Origin: Atrina japonica
Lineage: Eukaryota; Mollusca; Bivalvia; Pterioida; Pinnidae
Direction of reading: 5' to 3'
NCBI GenBank assembly: GCA_030159075.1
Contig: BROG01000073.1
Coordinates: 752,001-816,000, forward strand
DNA length: 64,000 bases
This document shows positions 33,701-42,625 of this stretch, piece after piece. How positions within the stretch are numbered: position 1 is the first letter of the stretch; every line of letters starts with the position of its first letter. Under the pieces are notes generated by a model. It had not been told where the DNA came from. It worked only from the letters and a program-made list of their open reading frames with translations, and made no database searches. The position numbers were made by a program, and so were the translations under genes.

Positions 33701-34759
33701 AATCATTTGATACAATGTAGATAGGTTTACAGTACATAATATTTACATTTCCTGCAGCACTCTCCCATAGACTCGGTGTTAATCTAGACAGCATTTTCAT
33801 CAGCTATGAATTATGTGATTGTCACACAATGATGTAACTGCATTCATAACATGACGTCACACCAAGAATACTTCATTCAGAAAAACTCTATACTTTACTA
33901 TTCTACCTCAAACTTTGCTGTTCAATTATAATGAGACTGATCATATTTAAGGCGGGATATTCGATTCCATTATTTTGTTATTCAATTTGAAAACTATGGT
34001 ATGTAAATATAACTAATGATTGATTGTCAGAGGGAGTGCCATTCTATATATCTATCACCAAACGGCATTCATATTGACAATAAATGCACTCTGACAAGCA
34101 TTCATTCATTACATATTTAGATGTTACTTTTGGGAACAATCATTTGGTACAACATAAATAAGTTTACATTTTGCTAATACGACCCAATTTTGAACCTGTT
34201 CTATTTTCAGTGCTATGGTTAAGAAATTTGGTTACTTAAATTGGATGGGTGGGGGTATAGAATTTTGCTGAAAAGTAAGCTTTGTAATCATTGATTACTC
34301 TGTCTTATGGATTCATTCAAGCTGTTAGTATTTATTTGACATTAATAAACTTTACTTTTGTTTGCAATGATTTTTGTATACAGTTTTATTCCTTTAGAAT
34401 TGTTTGACTGTACATGTTGTTATCTCGTTCTCTTTTCACAGGAAAGTCAAGTAGTTTTTCATGTTCTTGGTTTAAAATGTCAGCGTTGTGGTTCCTACAA
34501 CACTTGTAGGACAAAGGGCCCTGAAGATGATCCTGTTAGAGTAACACCTTCAACATCAGATACAAGAAGCACAGCTGATGAAGCTTCCAGCAACCCTGAT
34601 GCTGGTCCAGCATACTCAAACACGTCACAAAATTCAGAAACACAGGAACACCACAGTGTATCCTCTGAGTTTTCAGTAAATCAAGCAGCAGACAGAAGCA
34701 TTAGCGGGACTAGTGAACCACATCAGGCAACAGGTGGTACTTCTGGTGACGTGAACTGA
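3708..34759 (+). CDS. RCHY1: RCHY1/PIRH2-like RING finger and CHY zinc finger E3 ubiquitin ligase, 8 coding exons
   Basis: Coding exons: 3708-3785, 11135-11254, 12094-12212, 15196-15274, 25796-25899, 29301-29330, 33050-33194, 34442-34759. They sum to 993 nt, or 330 residues. Every junction is GT/AG and the phases match. Exon 1 starts [19 protein letters not shown], the first ATG before the CHY cysteines. Residues about 16-105 are the CHY zinc finger. Residues about 106-132 continue the cysteine/histidine-rich CTCHY region. The RING is C3H2C3: C142, C145, C161, H163, H166, C169, C181, C184. A zinc ribbon follows at C220/C223/C238/C241. In vertebrates this family ubiquitinates p53 and other targets, in nucleus and cytoplasm; the role here is inferred. 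Order and spacing match the vertebrate protein of about 260 residues, but a Ser/Thr/Glu/Gln-rich tail (about residues 245-330) is extra. Exon 6 is only 30 nt. Introns of 0.8-10.5 kb are filled with satellites and transposons. Confidence 0.95.
3912..4562 (+). mobile_element. Non-autonomous DNA transposon with 9-bp target duplication (Mutator-like)
   Basis: Both ends read inward as GCACGATTTACCC followed by A-rich repeats of CCCAAAAA type. The element is flanked by the 9-bp direct repeat GTCAATCAC at 3903-3911 and 4563-4571. Length is 651 bp with no coding capacity. A 9-bp duplication fits the Mutator/MULE superfamily. It lies in RCHY1 intron 1, about 125 bp past the exon 1 donor. Confidence 0.8.
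5186..5380 (+). mobile_element. Partial second copy of the Mutator-like MITE
   Basis: GGGCAGCACGATTTACCC and about 190 bp after it match the left half of the element at 3912, including the AGCAATCTTATTATAA and ATAGTCAGCATG segments. The right half is missing. Confidence 0.75.
5560..5860 (-). repeat. Dispersed repeat family B, copy 1
   Basis: In reverse orientation this matches 16150-16510. Shared landmarks are ACTTCCTCCATAAATTGCAA, the TACATGTACATGTATCATC run and GATGCAAATTACAAAAG. The copy carries only one arm of the hairpin seen in the other copy. Confidence 0.65.
6283..6350 (+). repeat. Short tandem repeat, ~20-bp unit
   Basis: Four diverged copies of a GTTTGAGCACTGTT-like unit. Between 5.9 and 8.1 kb in intron 1 I see no exon. 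Confidence 0.6.
7455..7560 (-). repeat. SINE tail fragment
   Basis: GTTGTTTAACGCCACTTTCA followed by ATATTTCAGTTATATCATGG is, in reverse, the GGCGTTAAACAACAATAAAC-type tail seen in the SINE at 54158. No pol III head is visible. Confidence 0.5.
8224..8965 (+). repeat. Satellite array of alternating 29- and 24-bp units (RCHY1 intron 1)
   Basis: Units share AAATAATCATGGTTGAGGAC. The long form adds TTAATTG, the short form only TG. The later part alternates long and short forms in a regular pattern, which indicates higher-order amplification. About 28 units. Confidence 0.95.
9538..9730 (+). repeat. Second block of the 29-bp satellite
   Basis: About six units of the GAATAATCATGGTTGAGGAC type, all of the long form, separated from the first block by the spacer described at 8150-9930. 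Confidence 0.9.
10120..10960 (+). repeat. 17-bp satellite array (RCHY1 intron 1)
   Basis: Unit CACATGAGTGGTCTTTC, heavily diverged, about 45 copies. It grows out of a segment with GACAGGTGGTCTCCC at 10095, the motif style found at the ends of the TIR elements at 15492 and 35516. The array may have arisen from such an end. Confidence 0.85.
12170..12425 (+). repeat. Tandem 44-bp repeat copying the RCHY1 exon 3 end and its splice donor
   Basis: The real donor is GT at 12213 (CTATGCAG/GTAAGATTATGC). Copies follow with GT at 12257, 12300, 12344 and 12388, and a partial fifth up to about 12424. Each unit carries about 28 nt like the exon tail, encoding a Cys-x2-Cys-x2-Cys knuckle such as CGGCGLCR, and about 16 nt of intron. 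Reading past the first donor meets TAA at once (AGG TAA), so only the first donor gives a full-length protein. Confidence 0.93.
12427..14133 (+). mobile_element. DNA transposon with ~40-bp terminal inverted repeats, ~1.7 kb
   Basis: The left end ACAGTACAAACGTGGTGTTT and the right end, reversed ACAGTACAAACATGGTGTTT, extend to about 40 bp with few mismatches, through CACTCTAC / CGCTCTAC. Ends of the CAGT type next to TA suggest Tc1/mariner-like mobilisation; the right flank reads TG. It lies inside the splice-donor repeat array: a further TAAGATTATGCTG piece resumes right after it at 14137. It contains (GA)n at 13885-13908 and no recognisable transposase. Confidence 0.75.
15003..15200 (+). repeat. 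Tandem ~52-bp repeat copying the RCHY1 exon 4 splice acceptor
   Basis: The real acceptor AG is at 15194-15195 (AACCTTGTTTTCAG/GATTGG). Copies end in AG at 15141-15142 (TCTTGATTTCAG/GATTTG), at 15090-15091 (TTGTTTCAAAG/ATTTGG) and at 15038-15039 (TTATTTTAG/GATTGG). Units also carry an AATAATGTC-like upstream part. Use of any upstream copy runs into an in-frame stop within 10-30 codons. Confidence 0.88.
16080..16515 (+). repeat. Dispersed repeat family B, copy 2
   Basis: Homologous in reverse to 5560-5860 over about 300 bp, down to TTTGCATTGATTTTTAGACA. It lies within the TIR element at 15492-17607 and contains a long hairpin absent from the other copy. Confidence 0.65.
16149..16277. repeat. 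55-bp inverted repeat (hairpin), 19-nt loop
   Basis: The left arm 16149-16203 (starting CTCATGCCCGAAAATG) pairs with 16223-16277 at 54 of 55 positions. Confidence 0.95.
18263..18588 (-). pseudogene. C-terminal half of the GIY-YIG endonuclease, separated by insertion
   Basis: Encodes [19 protein letters not shown], then [20 protein letters not shown] and [17 protein letters not shown], the usual end of Penelope GIY-YIG domains. It continues the half at 20953-21222 once the insertion is skipped. Confidence 0.85.
18589..20952 (+). mobile_element. 2.36-kb insertion with 8-bp target duplication inside the Penelope-like element
   Basis: TTTAATGG occurs at 18581-18588 and again at 20953-20960, and the interrupted GIY-YIG frame is restored across it. 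The insert starts with the hairpin TTGTTATGTAATAACAA. It contains no recognisable protein and shows no clear terminal inverted repeats. Its first ~1.4 kb is homologous to 29840-31660. Confidence 0.75.
20953..21446 (-). pseudogene. Linker and N-terminal half of the GIY-YIG endonuclease of the Penelope-like element
   Basis: This encodes [11 protein letters not shown], a cysteine motif, and [20 protein letters not shown], the GIY-YIG core with Tyr, Gly and Glu retained. The reading stops abruptly after STIK where a 2.4-kb sequence is inserted. Confidence 0.85.
21510..23116 (-). pseudogene. Reverse transcriptase of the Penelope-like element, broken
   Basis: Pieces in order on the minus strand: 23116-22895 (N-terminal [13 protein letters not shown]), 22637-22440 ([17 protein letters not shown]), 22421-21882 ([13 protein letters not shown], then [13 protein letters not shown]) and 21881-21510 (MAPSYANVF, catalytic box [10 protein letters not shown]). 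The [14 protein letters not shown]-like and F/YIDD motifs are typical of Penelope RTs. Stops and shifts separate the pieces. Confidence 0.88.
22803..22905. mobile_element. Short MITE in the Penelope-like element
   Basis: About 100 bp with inverted ends: the left end contains GTTGCACAACAGGCTGTTAA and the right end reads in reverse GTTGCATAACACGCTGTTAA. The left GGACCCAGTTG start resembles the MITE at 46177. Confidence 0.55.
24269..25016 (+). repeat. 82-bp satellite array, 9 copies (RCHY1 intron 4)
   Basis: The unit begins GTAGTAAGTATATAACATGA and ends GACATGCTGGTATTTAT. Copies differ at only a few positions (CGAGTTACG / CAAGTTACG, CACAG / CATAG), so amplification is recent. Confidence 0.97.
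25920..27640 (+). repeat. 20-bp satellite array, ~85 copies (RCHY1 intron 5)
   Basis: Unit TCTGTAAATCTAAAGTCTTG with many variants (GAAGACTTG, CATG, GTGTAAATC). It begins about 20 nt after the donor of the RING exon. Confidence 0.97.
28364..28500 (+). mobile_element. SINE 3' part, copy 1 within the 26-bp array
   Basis: ACCCGGGTAACCGGGGTTTC, CCCACCAATAAAAACTGG, a GCCATCATATGACTGAAAG block and an ATGGCGTAAAACAAAAAATC tail are typical of a molluscan SINE. The polymerase III head is absent. Confidence 0.7.
28532..28668 (+). mobile_element. SINE 3' part, copy 2 within the 26-bp array
   Basis: Nearly identical to 28364-28500, at a distance of 168 bp. SINE and adjoining 26-bp units were duplicated together, not inserted twice. 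Confidence 0.75.
29840..31660 (+). repeat. Second copy of the 18.6-kb insertion family (RCHY1 intron 6)
   Basis: Homologous to about 18589-19960, for example GGGCTATCCTGTTAGC, AAATGAAATTAAATCTAGTT and ACATATCGCTGATACCAACA. A ~50-bp stretch is present between the GGTTGTTATGTAA and TAACAACC halves that abut in the other copy. A MITE interrupts it at 30733-31230. Confidence 0.75.
30733..31230 (-). mobile_element. ~0.5-kb TIR element nested in the repeat
   Basis: The left end TATCAGAAGTCTAATACTCT and the reversed right end TATCAGAAGTCTTTTACTCT match over about 28 bp. The homologous locus at ~19750 lacks it. On the minus strand a 41-codon stretch includes [16 protein letters not shown] and [16 protein letters not shown] before a stop, with a TTTACAAG acceptor-like sequence in front. 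Confidence 0.7.
32000..32960 (+). repeat. 39-bp satellite array, ~24 copies (RCHY1 intron 6)
   Basis: The unit joins AAGTTATACAAAGAGGTCGG and TATGACTAAAATGATCACT. Because 39 is divisible by three and the unit lacks stops in several frames, long ORFs arise on both strands (13-residue periods). It ends about 90 bp before RCHY1 exon 7. Confidence 0.97.
33195..34441 (+). other. RCHY1 intron 7: no recognisable element
   Basis: AT-rich intronic DNA with a pyrimidine-rich end, TTCTCTTTTCACAG, at the exon 8 acceptor. I see no repeat array or coding relic. Confidence 0.5.
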
Positions 34760-34857
34760 TAATCTGTTACAATCTATGCCTGCCTAGTATCCCTTTTACA
34801 TGTGTTAGTTACTTACCAAATATCTAATTATTTAACTTCTACTACTTTTGTTTGGTA

Positions 34858-34863
34858 AATAAA
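34858..34863 (+). terminator. Polyadenylation signal AATAAA downstream of RCHY1
   Basis: A canonical AATAAA lies 98 nt after the RCHY1 stop codon. It is the first one after the stop and at a usual distance for a short 3' UTR. Confidence 0.5.
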
Positions 34864-35515
34864 GATCCCTCACTCAGTTAACATCTTATCTAAGATCTCT
34901 AATATTAAACTTGGTATGTAGCAGTGTAGGTTAAGATAAGGAACTTGAGAATTTCATGATTGTTTTTATAAGGTGTTCTATAGACCAGAGCTGTAATTTT
35001 GGTAAGATGTAAAACCTATTTGACTTCTTGTTACAGACATTTACTTTATTACCTAAATGGATAAAATACAGTCCAGTATAATATTGGACAACAAGCAGGC
35101 CTTCTTCAAGTCACTGCTTAATAGTAAGACATATTTAATTTCTCCAATCACCAATTTTTATTTTAATAATACTGCAATATTAATGATCTAAAACTTTTAA
35201 TTCATTCTGCGACAAGGAAAGTTAATTTGGAGAATTCTTTTTCTATAATATTTTGAAACTTTGGATCATAGATTTAATTGGCCGTATGGGAAATTTTGAG
35301 ATAAAAACTTTCTGATACTTTAAGTAAAATATATATTAAAACGTTGGGACTGACTGTTTTACTTTTGACTGAACTGGAATTTTGACTAATCTGATTTTGA
35401 TATATCGAGATTCCACTTCATATAGTTTTCTTGGTACAACTCTTATAAATAGGAACTACTGAAGTGTGATATAGAGTTTTCATATTGAACACATCTTTGA
35501 TATGAATTGCAAGTA

Positions 35516-36594
35516 CAGTGGTACCTCCTTATTAAGACCACCTACCTGACTGACTCAGAGTGGTCTGATTAGTGAGGTGTTACAGTGGTACCTCCCTATT
35601 AAGACCACCTACCTGACTGACTCATAGTGGTCTGATTAGTGAGGTGTTACAGTGGTACCTCCCTATTAAGACCACCTACCTGACTGACTCAGAGTGGTCT
35701 GATTAGTGAGGTGTTACAGTGGTACCTCCCTATTAAGACCACCTACCTGACTGACTCATAGTGGTCTGATTAGTGAGGTGTTACAGTGGTACCTCCTTAT
35801 TAAGACCACCTACCTGACTGACTCAGAGTGGTCTGATTAGTGAGGTGTTACAGTGGTACCTCCCTATTAAGACCACCTACCTGACTGACTCAGAGTGGTC
35901 TGATTAGTGAGGTGGTCTCCTTAGTGAGGTGGTCTGATTAGTGAGGTGTTACAGTGGTACCTCCCTATTAAGACCACCTACCTGACTGACTCATAGTGGT
36001 CTGATTAGTGAGGTGTTACAGTGGTACCTCCCTATTAAGACCACCTACCTGACTGACTCAGAGTGGTCTGATTAGTGAGGTGGTCTCCTTAGTGAGGTGG
36101 TCTGATTAGTGAGGTGTTACAGTGGTACCTCCCTATTAAGACCACCTACCTGACTGACTCAGAGTGGTCTGATTAGTGAGGTGGTCTCCTTAGTGAGGTG
36201 GTCTGATTAGTGAGGTGGTCTCCTTAGTGAGGTGGTCTGATTAGTGAGGTGTTACAGTGGTACCTCCCTATGAAGACCACCTACCTGACTGACTCAGAGT
36301 GGTCTGATTAGTGAGGTGGTCTCCTAAGCGAGGTGGTCTGATTAGTGAGGTGTTACAGTGGTACCTCCCTATGAAGACCACCTACCTGACTGACTCAGAG
36401 TGGTCTGATTAGTGAGGTGGTCTCCTAAGCGAGGTGGTCTGATTAGTGAGGTGTTACAGTGGTACCTCCCTATGAAGACCACCTACCTGACTGACTCAGA
36501 GTGGTCTGATTAGTGAGGTGGTCTCCTAAGCAAGGTGGTCTCCTTAGTGAGGTGGTCTCCTAAGCGAGGTGGTCTCCTTAGTGAGGTTTCACTG
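35516..36594 (+). repeat. 67-bp satellite array enclosed by terminal inverted repeats
   Basis: The array starts TA-CAGTGGTACCTCCTTATTAA and ends GTGAGGTTTCACTG-TA. The unit contains AAGACCACCTACCTGACTGA and GTGGTCTGATTAGTGAGGTG. Later units carry an added GGTGGTCTCCTTAGTGA segment, multiplied further. The bounds look like a MITE with TA target duplication whose interior expanded. Confidence 0.85.
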
Positions 36595-37339
36595 TATTTC
36601 TTTTAATTTCCAGTTAGTGATATAAAACAAACTATTTTACAATTTCATTTAGACCTCGACACTATAAAGCCTATCTAAATAAGGATTGCAGGTAATTCAT
36701 TTTGTTTTCAGATATCGTATACATGTACATACATGCAACTATGTTTCATTTCCATATGCTTATTTTGATTGTATGGAGTGTTTGTTAGTGACTAATATTT
36801 TAATGTATGATAATACAGTTGAGATCTTTATATCCCCAGACATCTCTCTACAGGACATACATGTAAATTACAGAGATAAACTAAAATATTAAACTGAAAA
36901 ATTGACGATAAATGGCTTTATAATTCATTTGACAATCCAAAGACGCGTCATTCAAATTGCAAATGTTAAAGTAACTAGTGATAGGCCTAAATAGGTAAAT
37001 ATATACAGATGATTGATAAAGATCAAACACAATCATCAACTTCCTGATTAAAATGATTTTCATCTGAAAACGTCACACAATCTACATCTTCCCTGTTTGG
37101 AATTAAGCACATGGCTACATGAAGTGGTGAAGTGATAGAAAATTAATAACCCACTAATTGTGTTATTTCTCTACCCTAAATAGAACATGTATAATTGACT
37201 TCTCCCCTTGTTGTCATGTGTTAATACTTTTTGTGTTTATTTTTAGACATTTTCAACTCAAAAAACTACTGGGCCAATTTCTACAAAAATTGTTATGCAG
37301 AATATCTATGGTAATGGGAAAAAACGAAATTCATGATTA

Positions 37340-37885
37340 CTGAGTCTGTTGTTATAGAGACAACATTAGGTGACCTAAGATTATGATCAGGGAGTCAGTG
37401 GTTATGAAGACAACATTGGCTAACCTATGATTACGACCACTGAATCAGTGGTTATAAAGGCAGAACATAAGCTGACCTATGATTATGACCACTGAGTCAG
37501 TTGTTATGAAGACAGAACATTAGGTGACCTAAAATTATGATTGCCGAGTCAGTGGCTATGAAGACAACATTAGCTGACCTATGATTATGACCACTGAGTC
37601 AGTGGTTATGAAGACAGAACATTAGCAGACCTATGATCATGGTTGCCGAGTCAGTAGTTATGAAGACAGAACATTAGCGGACCTCTGATTATAATCACAG
37701 AGTCGGTGGTTATGAAGACAGAACATTGGGTGAGCTAAGGTCTAGATTACGGAGTCAGTGATTTTGAATACAAAACATTGGCTGACCTATGATTGCGATC
37801 ATGGAGTCAATGATTTTGATGACGGAACATTTTGTGACCTAAGATCATGATCACTGAGTCAGTGGTTTTGATCATGACCACAGAG
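37340..37885 (+). repeat. ~52-bp diverged tandem array
   Basis: The unit includes ATGACCACTGAGTCAGTGGT and TATGAAGACAGAACATTAGC. About ten copies, 70-90% similar by eye, so older than the 82-bp array. The 36.6-37.3 kb flank shows no gene. Confidence 0.85.
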
Positions 37886-38190
37886 TCTATATGATGTCTT
37901 TTTAAAGTTGTGTATTTAAATGTTGGACATCAGATTTTCAGAGGATTGTATTCTGATATAAACTAAGAATTTGCTCTAGCATACGTTATTTCGCAAAGAT
38001 CACTTTTCAATGTTACATATGTTCTTTTTGGACATTATTACTGTCGCATTCAGTATGCCATGCAATCATGGCTATTCCTAGCCTTTATCAAATTCATCTT
38101 GCCATTCTTGCAAACCCCAATGTGATTCGAAGAAGGAATTGGGCATAAGTGCTTGTATTCATATCATATGAAAAACATTTATCATCTGTA

Positions 38191-39501
38191 CAGTGATGTG
38201 CCAGAAATGAGTATAATTTTCACGACATCATGCATAATGCGCACTATTGCTAGATGCTTAGGAAGGTGTTTCTCTGTAACTAAGTGAGAGTTATTGTTCT
38301 TTTTTTGCTCATGTGTAGTTCTAGTGCCAATGTCAGATTTTGTTGAACCGGTTGTTTACTGTCGTCTGCAGTGTTGCTTCTGTAAGTATAATCACTGCCA
38401 TAAGGAAAGAAATGTGTTTGGTTGAAAGAAAAGTAATTTGTGCATTGTTCGACGCTGGTATTTCTACCAAAAATATTTCTGAGCAAATGGGACATCCTTT
38501 GCAAACAGTGTAAAGAGTTATTTAGAAATATAGAGAAATAGGAACCGAAGAGAGGTCGAAACGTAAAGGGAGACTGTTGTCCTTGACTCCACGGGACTTG
38601 TGGAAAGTAAAATGGGTGGTCAAATTGGACAGGAAGCAAACTCTTTAGGAAATCACAAATAATTTTAAAATAACTGTATCCAACTGTACACAAGAATTGT
38701 GCAGAGAAAACTACACGGAGATAATTTTAAAAAGTGTGTTGTTCGAAAATCTATACAAATTCTGAAGTTAACATAAAAAAAATGTTTGCAATGGTGTCAA
38801 ACCAAGAGATATTTAACTTTGTTGAATACTGGAAAAATATAATATTCAGTGATGAATGTAAAATCGAAATTGAAATGGATAACGAAGTTATGGTGTGGAG
38901 ACAGCCAGGAGGAGAATGGACCCCAGAATGTTTAAACCCAGGAAGTGGTGTACGTTTGAGTTTGATGGTGTGGGGTTGCATAACTTATCATTGACCTGGA
39001 AATTTGACTGTTGTTAAAGGTACTATAGACTCTAGAAAAGATATTGATATCATTGTTAATTTTCTATGGCCAGTTAATTGTCATTTTCCTGACAACTTTG
39101 TTTATCAGGATGACAATGTACCAGCTCATCGAGCGTCTGTGGTTTCAAAATTTATGAATGAAAATAACATAAATGTGATGGAATGGCCGCCCCAAAGTCC
39201 AGACCTGAATATCATAGAAAATATTTAAATATACATAAAGATTGAAATAAGATGTCCATAACATCAAGACCTCTGTTTTACTTGAAGATACTATTAAAAT
39301 CATTTGGTCAGAAATTCTAATTGAAAAACTATATCAGTCAATCCCAAATAGCCTTAAGCCGCCATCAAGGCAAGAAGATGTCTAACAAAGTATTAGATAA
39401 GTTGTAACTCTTACATTTCTAGATATATACAGGCTTCAAATAGTCAATACAACAAACAGTGAGTAAATGAGAAAGTTATACTCATTTCTTTCACGTTGCT
39501 G
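38191..39501 (+). mobile_element. Decayed Tc1/mariner transposon, 1.31 kb
   Basis: The ends read CAGTGATGTGCCAGAAATGA and, reversed, CAGCAACGTGAAAGAAATGA, followed by GTATAA-TTTC, with TA on both sides. Length is typical of Tc1. The transposase between has stops and shifts. Confidence 0.9.
38420..39390 (+). pseudogene. Tc1/mariner transposase, broken
   Basis: The N-terminal helix-turn-helix part reads FDAGISTKNISEQMGHPLQT, followed by a stop. The catalytic part has IIFSDECKIEIEMDNEVMVW, then VYQDDNVPAHRASVV and WPPQSPDLNIIENI, giving the three acidic residues of the DDE triad with about 34 residues between the last two. Several stops and frame changes inactivate it, including one at 38992-38994 and one just after IIENI. 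Confidence 0.9.
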
Positions 39502-39639
39502 TATGTTTATCCATGTGTTTGACCAAATGGTCATGCATTTTATTTTTATAGTTATTCTTTTCCCTTGCACTTGCATATTAAGATTACATCAGTATTACCA
39601 TACTCAGGTTAGGCCTTAAAGTTCAAGACTACTCTGGGA

Positions 39640-40075
39640 AGATAACTCTTGAAGCACAACCATTTTGATATTGTCCGATTTTCCTGAAAATGATGGAATT
39701 TTATGAAAATTGGCAGGTAGGGCATTATGGTACGACAAATTCAATGGTAGATGTTGTGGTGGCATTGGTTGCAGTGGTAACAATAAAAGCTTTTGATAGG
39801 TCAAATTTTGATGAAAAATAGTATTCAGGTTTATTTTGGCATCTCAAATTCAATGGCAAATGCTATTTAAGTATCAGTTGCCATCATAACAAGGTCACTG
39901 GTCAAAATTGAAATATTCTCAGATTTTGCTGAAAAGTGGTATATAGATGGGTATATTGACATTGCAAATTCAATGGTAAATATAATGGAAGCATTGGTTG
40001 CCATAGTAACATAATAAAGGTTGTGATTGTTAGATTATTTTGGAAAAATAGTATTTAGAAGTGTACCTTGTGAAT
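39640..40075 (+). repeat. Diverged ~115-bp tandem repeat
   Basis: CAAATTCAATGG recurs near 39738, 39846 and 39966 with a shared GGTTGC-AT-GTAACA segment and TTTTG-TGAAAA-TAGTAT before it. About four degenerate copies. Confidence 0.6.
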
Positions 40076-40475
40076 TATATTTTACTTATAGCTGGATTGT
40101 AGGATATGATGTCGGCCATATTTTATTAAAATACTCTACTGTAAATACAATTGCTGTTGCTAGTCATTACAATTTTTTCTGTAATAATAAAAGTATTCCC
40201 ACTTGATTGATTATTACTATTTTCAAAGAAAATGTTTCATTTGCAGTTAGCTAGATCTTGTACAGATTAGGTGGATACGGGTTAGTGTGTGTACGATGCA
40301 CCCCATTATTATTTTTTGTGGAAGTGCTGAGACATGCCATTTTTACTTTATAATATTATGGAAAATATTGATTGCTAGTTGAAACGTTTAAATAATTTCA
40401 CATGTGATATTTTTCTAAATTTTGGATATTTTAATTCAGGGTGTAGGTATGAACCTTGAGTTTTTGTTAAACACA

Positions 40476-40885
40476 TCAGGGCCCGAAGTCACCAAATTTA
40501 CTCAGTACTCAAGCTCAACCATCTTTTTCATGATTTTAAGGTAAAAACACGCAAATATTAATTCTGTAACTGGACATATTTGAATATCGACAGCATACAA
40601 TTTTAAATAATGATCAAAATTATTGTTAATTTGAAGAAAACTTCAGAAATATTAAAAAATAGTTTGAGTACGTACTAAAATTTTGAGTACCGTACTCAAC
40701 GTATTTATTAATTTTTACATGAAAATCATAAGTGTGACGCCAAAATTTATATGTGAATGATGAAAAATAATAATATGTTTCTTAATTACTCAAACCCAAA
40801 ATTTTACAAGCGATTATACAGTCCAAATAACGAAATAAAAGTTGAGCTTGAGTACTGAGTAAATTTGGTGATTTTGGGCCCTGAT
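40476..40885. mobile_element. 0.4-kb MITE with ~40-bp terminal inverted repeats
   Basis: TCAGGGCCCGAAGTCACCAA on the left pairs with TTGGTGATTTTGGGCCCTGA on the right, and pairing continues through ACTCAGTACTCAAGCTCAAC. No coding capacity. Confidence 0.88.
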
Positions 40886-42480
40886 TTATTAGCTCAGCAA
40901 CTGAGCTATTACTTTGGCCCAGTTTCTGTCAACCTGTCTGTGTCAAAGACTTTTACTAAAGAAACAGTGGAAAAATTTAAGTCAAACTTGAATGGAAGTT
41001 GTTCTGACATAGAAAAACAAGGCTCTTGTACTCATAATTGCTCCAAAAGATGCAAAAAGGATAAAAATTTGGTATATCTTTAAAAATCTTCTCATGAACC
41101 AATTATTGGAGATACTTCAAATCTGGTATACATTGTTGTTAAGTCGATATCTCCAAAGTTTATGAAAAAATAGAAATCTGTTCATGAACGAGTCGCTAGT
41201 GGGTGCTTCAAATGACATAAGGTACGATTTTATATAAATGGTTTATCAACTCGAAGCTCATTGACTTTTTGTATACAAAGTTATGTCAGAAAGTTGTTGG
41301 GAATTATCTAAGGGTCATTGTAACAATGGTCATGGGTTCCAATGTCATAGACACCTAAGTAAACAAGATGTCAGTTGCATAATTGAGCAAACTTGCCATG
41401 TGAGTACCGTTCGGCACCTTGGGTTTGTTGTTTGTATTTCTCTGTTGATATGGATGGTAGATTATGTTATAAGTCATTGCAGGTTCCCTCGAAGCCTTTT
41501 GCAATAAAATACAGTTCAGTATCATTTATCATATGTTGGCATAATGCTTACATGTGACTGTTATATATAGCTTTTCATGATATATTTTTAGTTATTTTCA
41601 ATTTTATTTTGAAACAATTTTATTCACTGAGTCTGGTAGATATACTGTTTTTTTTAAATAATTGTTATATATTACTGGTTCTTTTTCTGTCGTTCAGGCG
41701 ATACCACCAAACCACATAGATTAAAATTTTTAAAGTTATTTTTGATATATCTATTAAGTATATGGGTATAGAAGTGTATACCCCTGTATACAATTTGTTT
41801 GTAATACCTGTGACTCGATACAAACCAAGATCATTTGTGAAAAAATAAAATGGGGGAAATGTGAATTTGTTCTTACTTTTTTGTGGATCAAATAAGATTA
41901 TTTCATCTCTTTCCTTACATTGTCTTATCATTTACATGTTCTGATGGAGGGCCCCTAAAGTGTTATTAGTTTTGTGCAAAAATGAAAATGGAAAAGGATT
42001 AAAGTTGGGCATTTGTTAGACATGTTGCTTGTAAGATACAAAGCAAGGAAGGCCATTTGTGAAAAATATTGATAATGTATGTAAATTATATTTTGCATGT
42101 ATTGTCATGTTTTTTAAATGTTCTGATGGAGAACCTTTATATTTTATCACTGTAATGCCCATATGAAAACTTTAAAAAGTCTTAGATAAAAATATTTATA
42201 TCTGATTAGCTCTCTATCTCGGGAAGTGATGTAAAAATACCATGCAAGAGTGTTGGTAATGGGATTCTTTCTCAGTGTTGTTTATTCGGTAATTAAATGA
42301 TTGAAAGAGTCTTGAAATGCTGATTAACTCATCCACCCCTGAAATCACAGTGGAACTTGATCATTTAAAAGAATGGTTAAGTCCATTGCCAGAATTCAGG
42401 GGTGTGTTATCTAAATTTTGGAATACTTTTACATGTAATAATATTGTTCACTCCCTTTTCAGAAAATCGATATGATATCT
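40886..42480. other. Intergenic stretch without recognisable genes
   Basis: Short open frames at 40865-41083 and 41283-41507 show no family motif, codon bias or splice context. No array or inverted ends seen. Confidence 0.4.
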
Positions 42481-42496
42481 AATCTATATATATATC

Positions 42497-42552
<56 letters not shown>

Positions 42553-42557
42553 ATCTA

Positions 42558-42622
<65 letters not shown>
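42481..42622. repeat. (TA)n with ATCT interruptions
   Basis: About 140 bp of nearly pure TA repeat, cruciform-prone. Confidence 0.95.
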
Positions 42623-42625
<3 letters not shown>

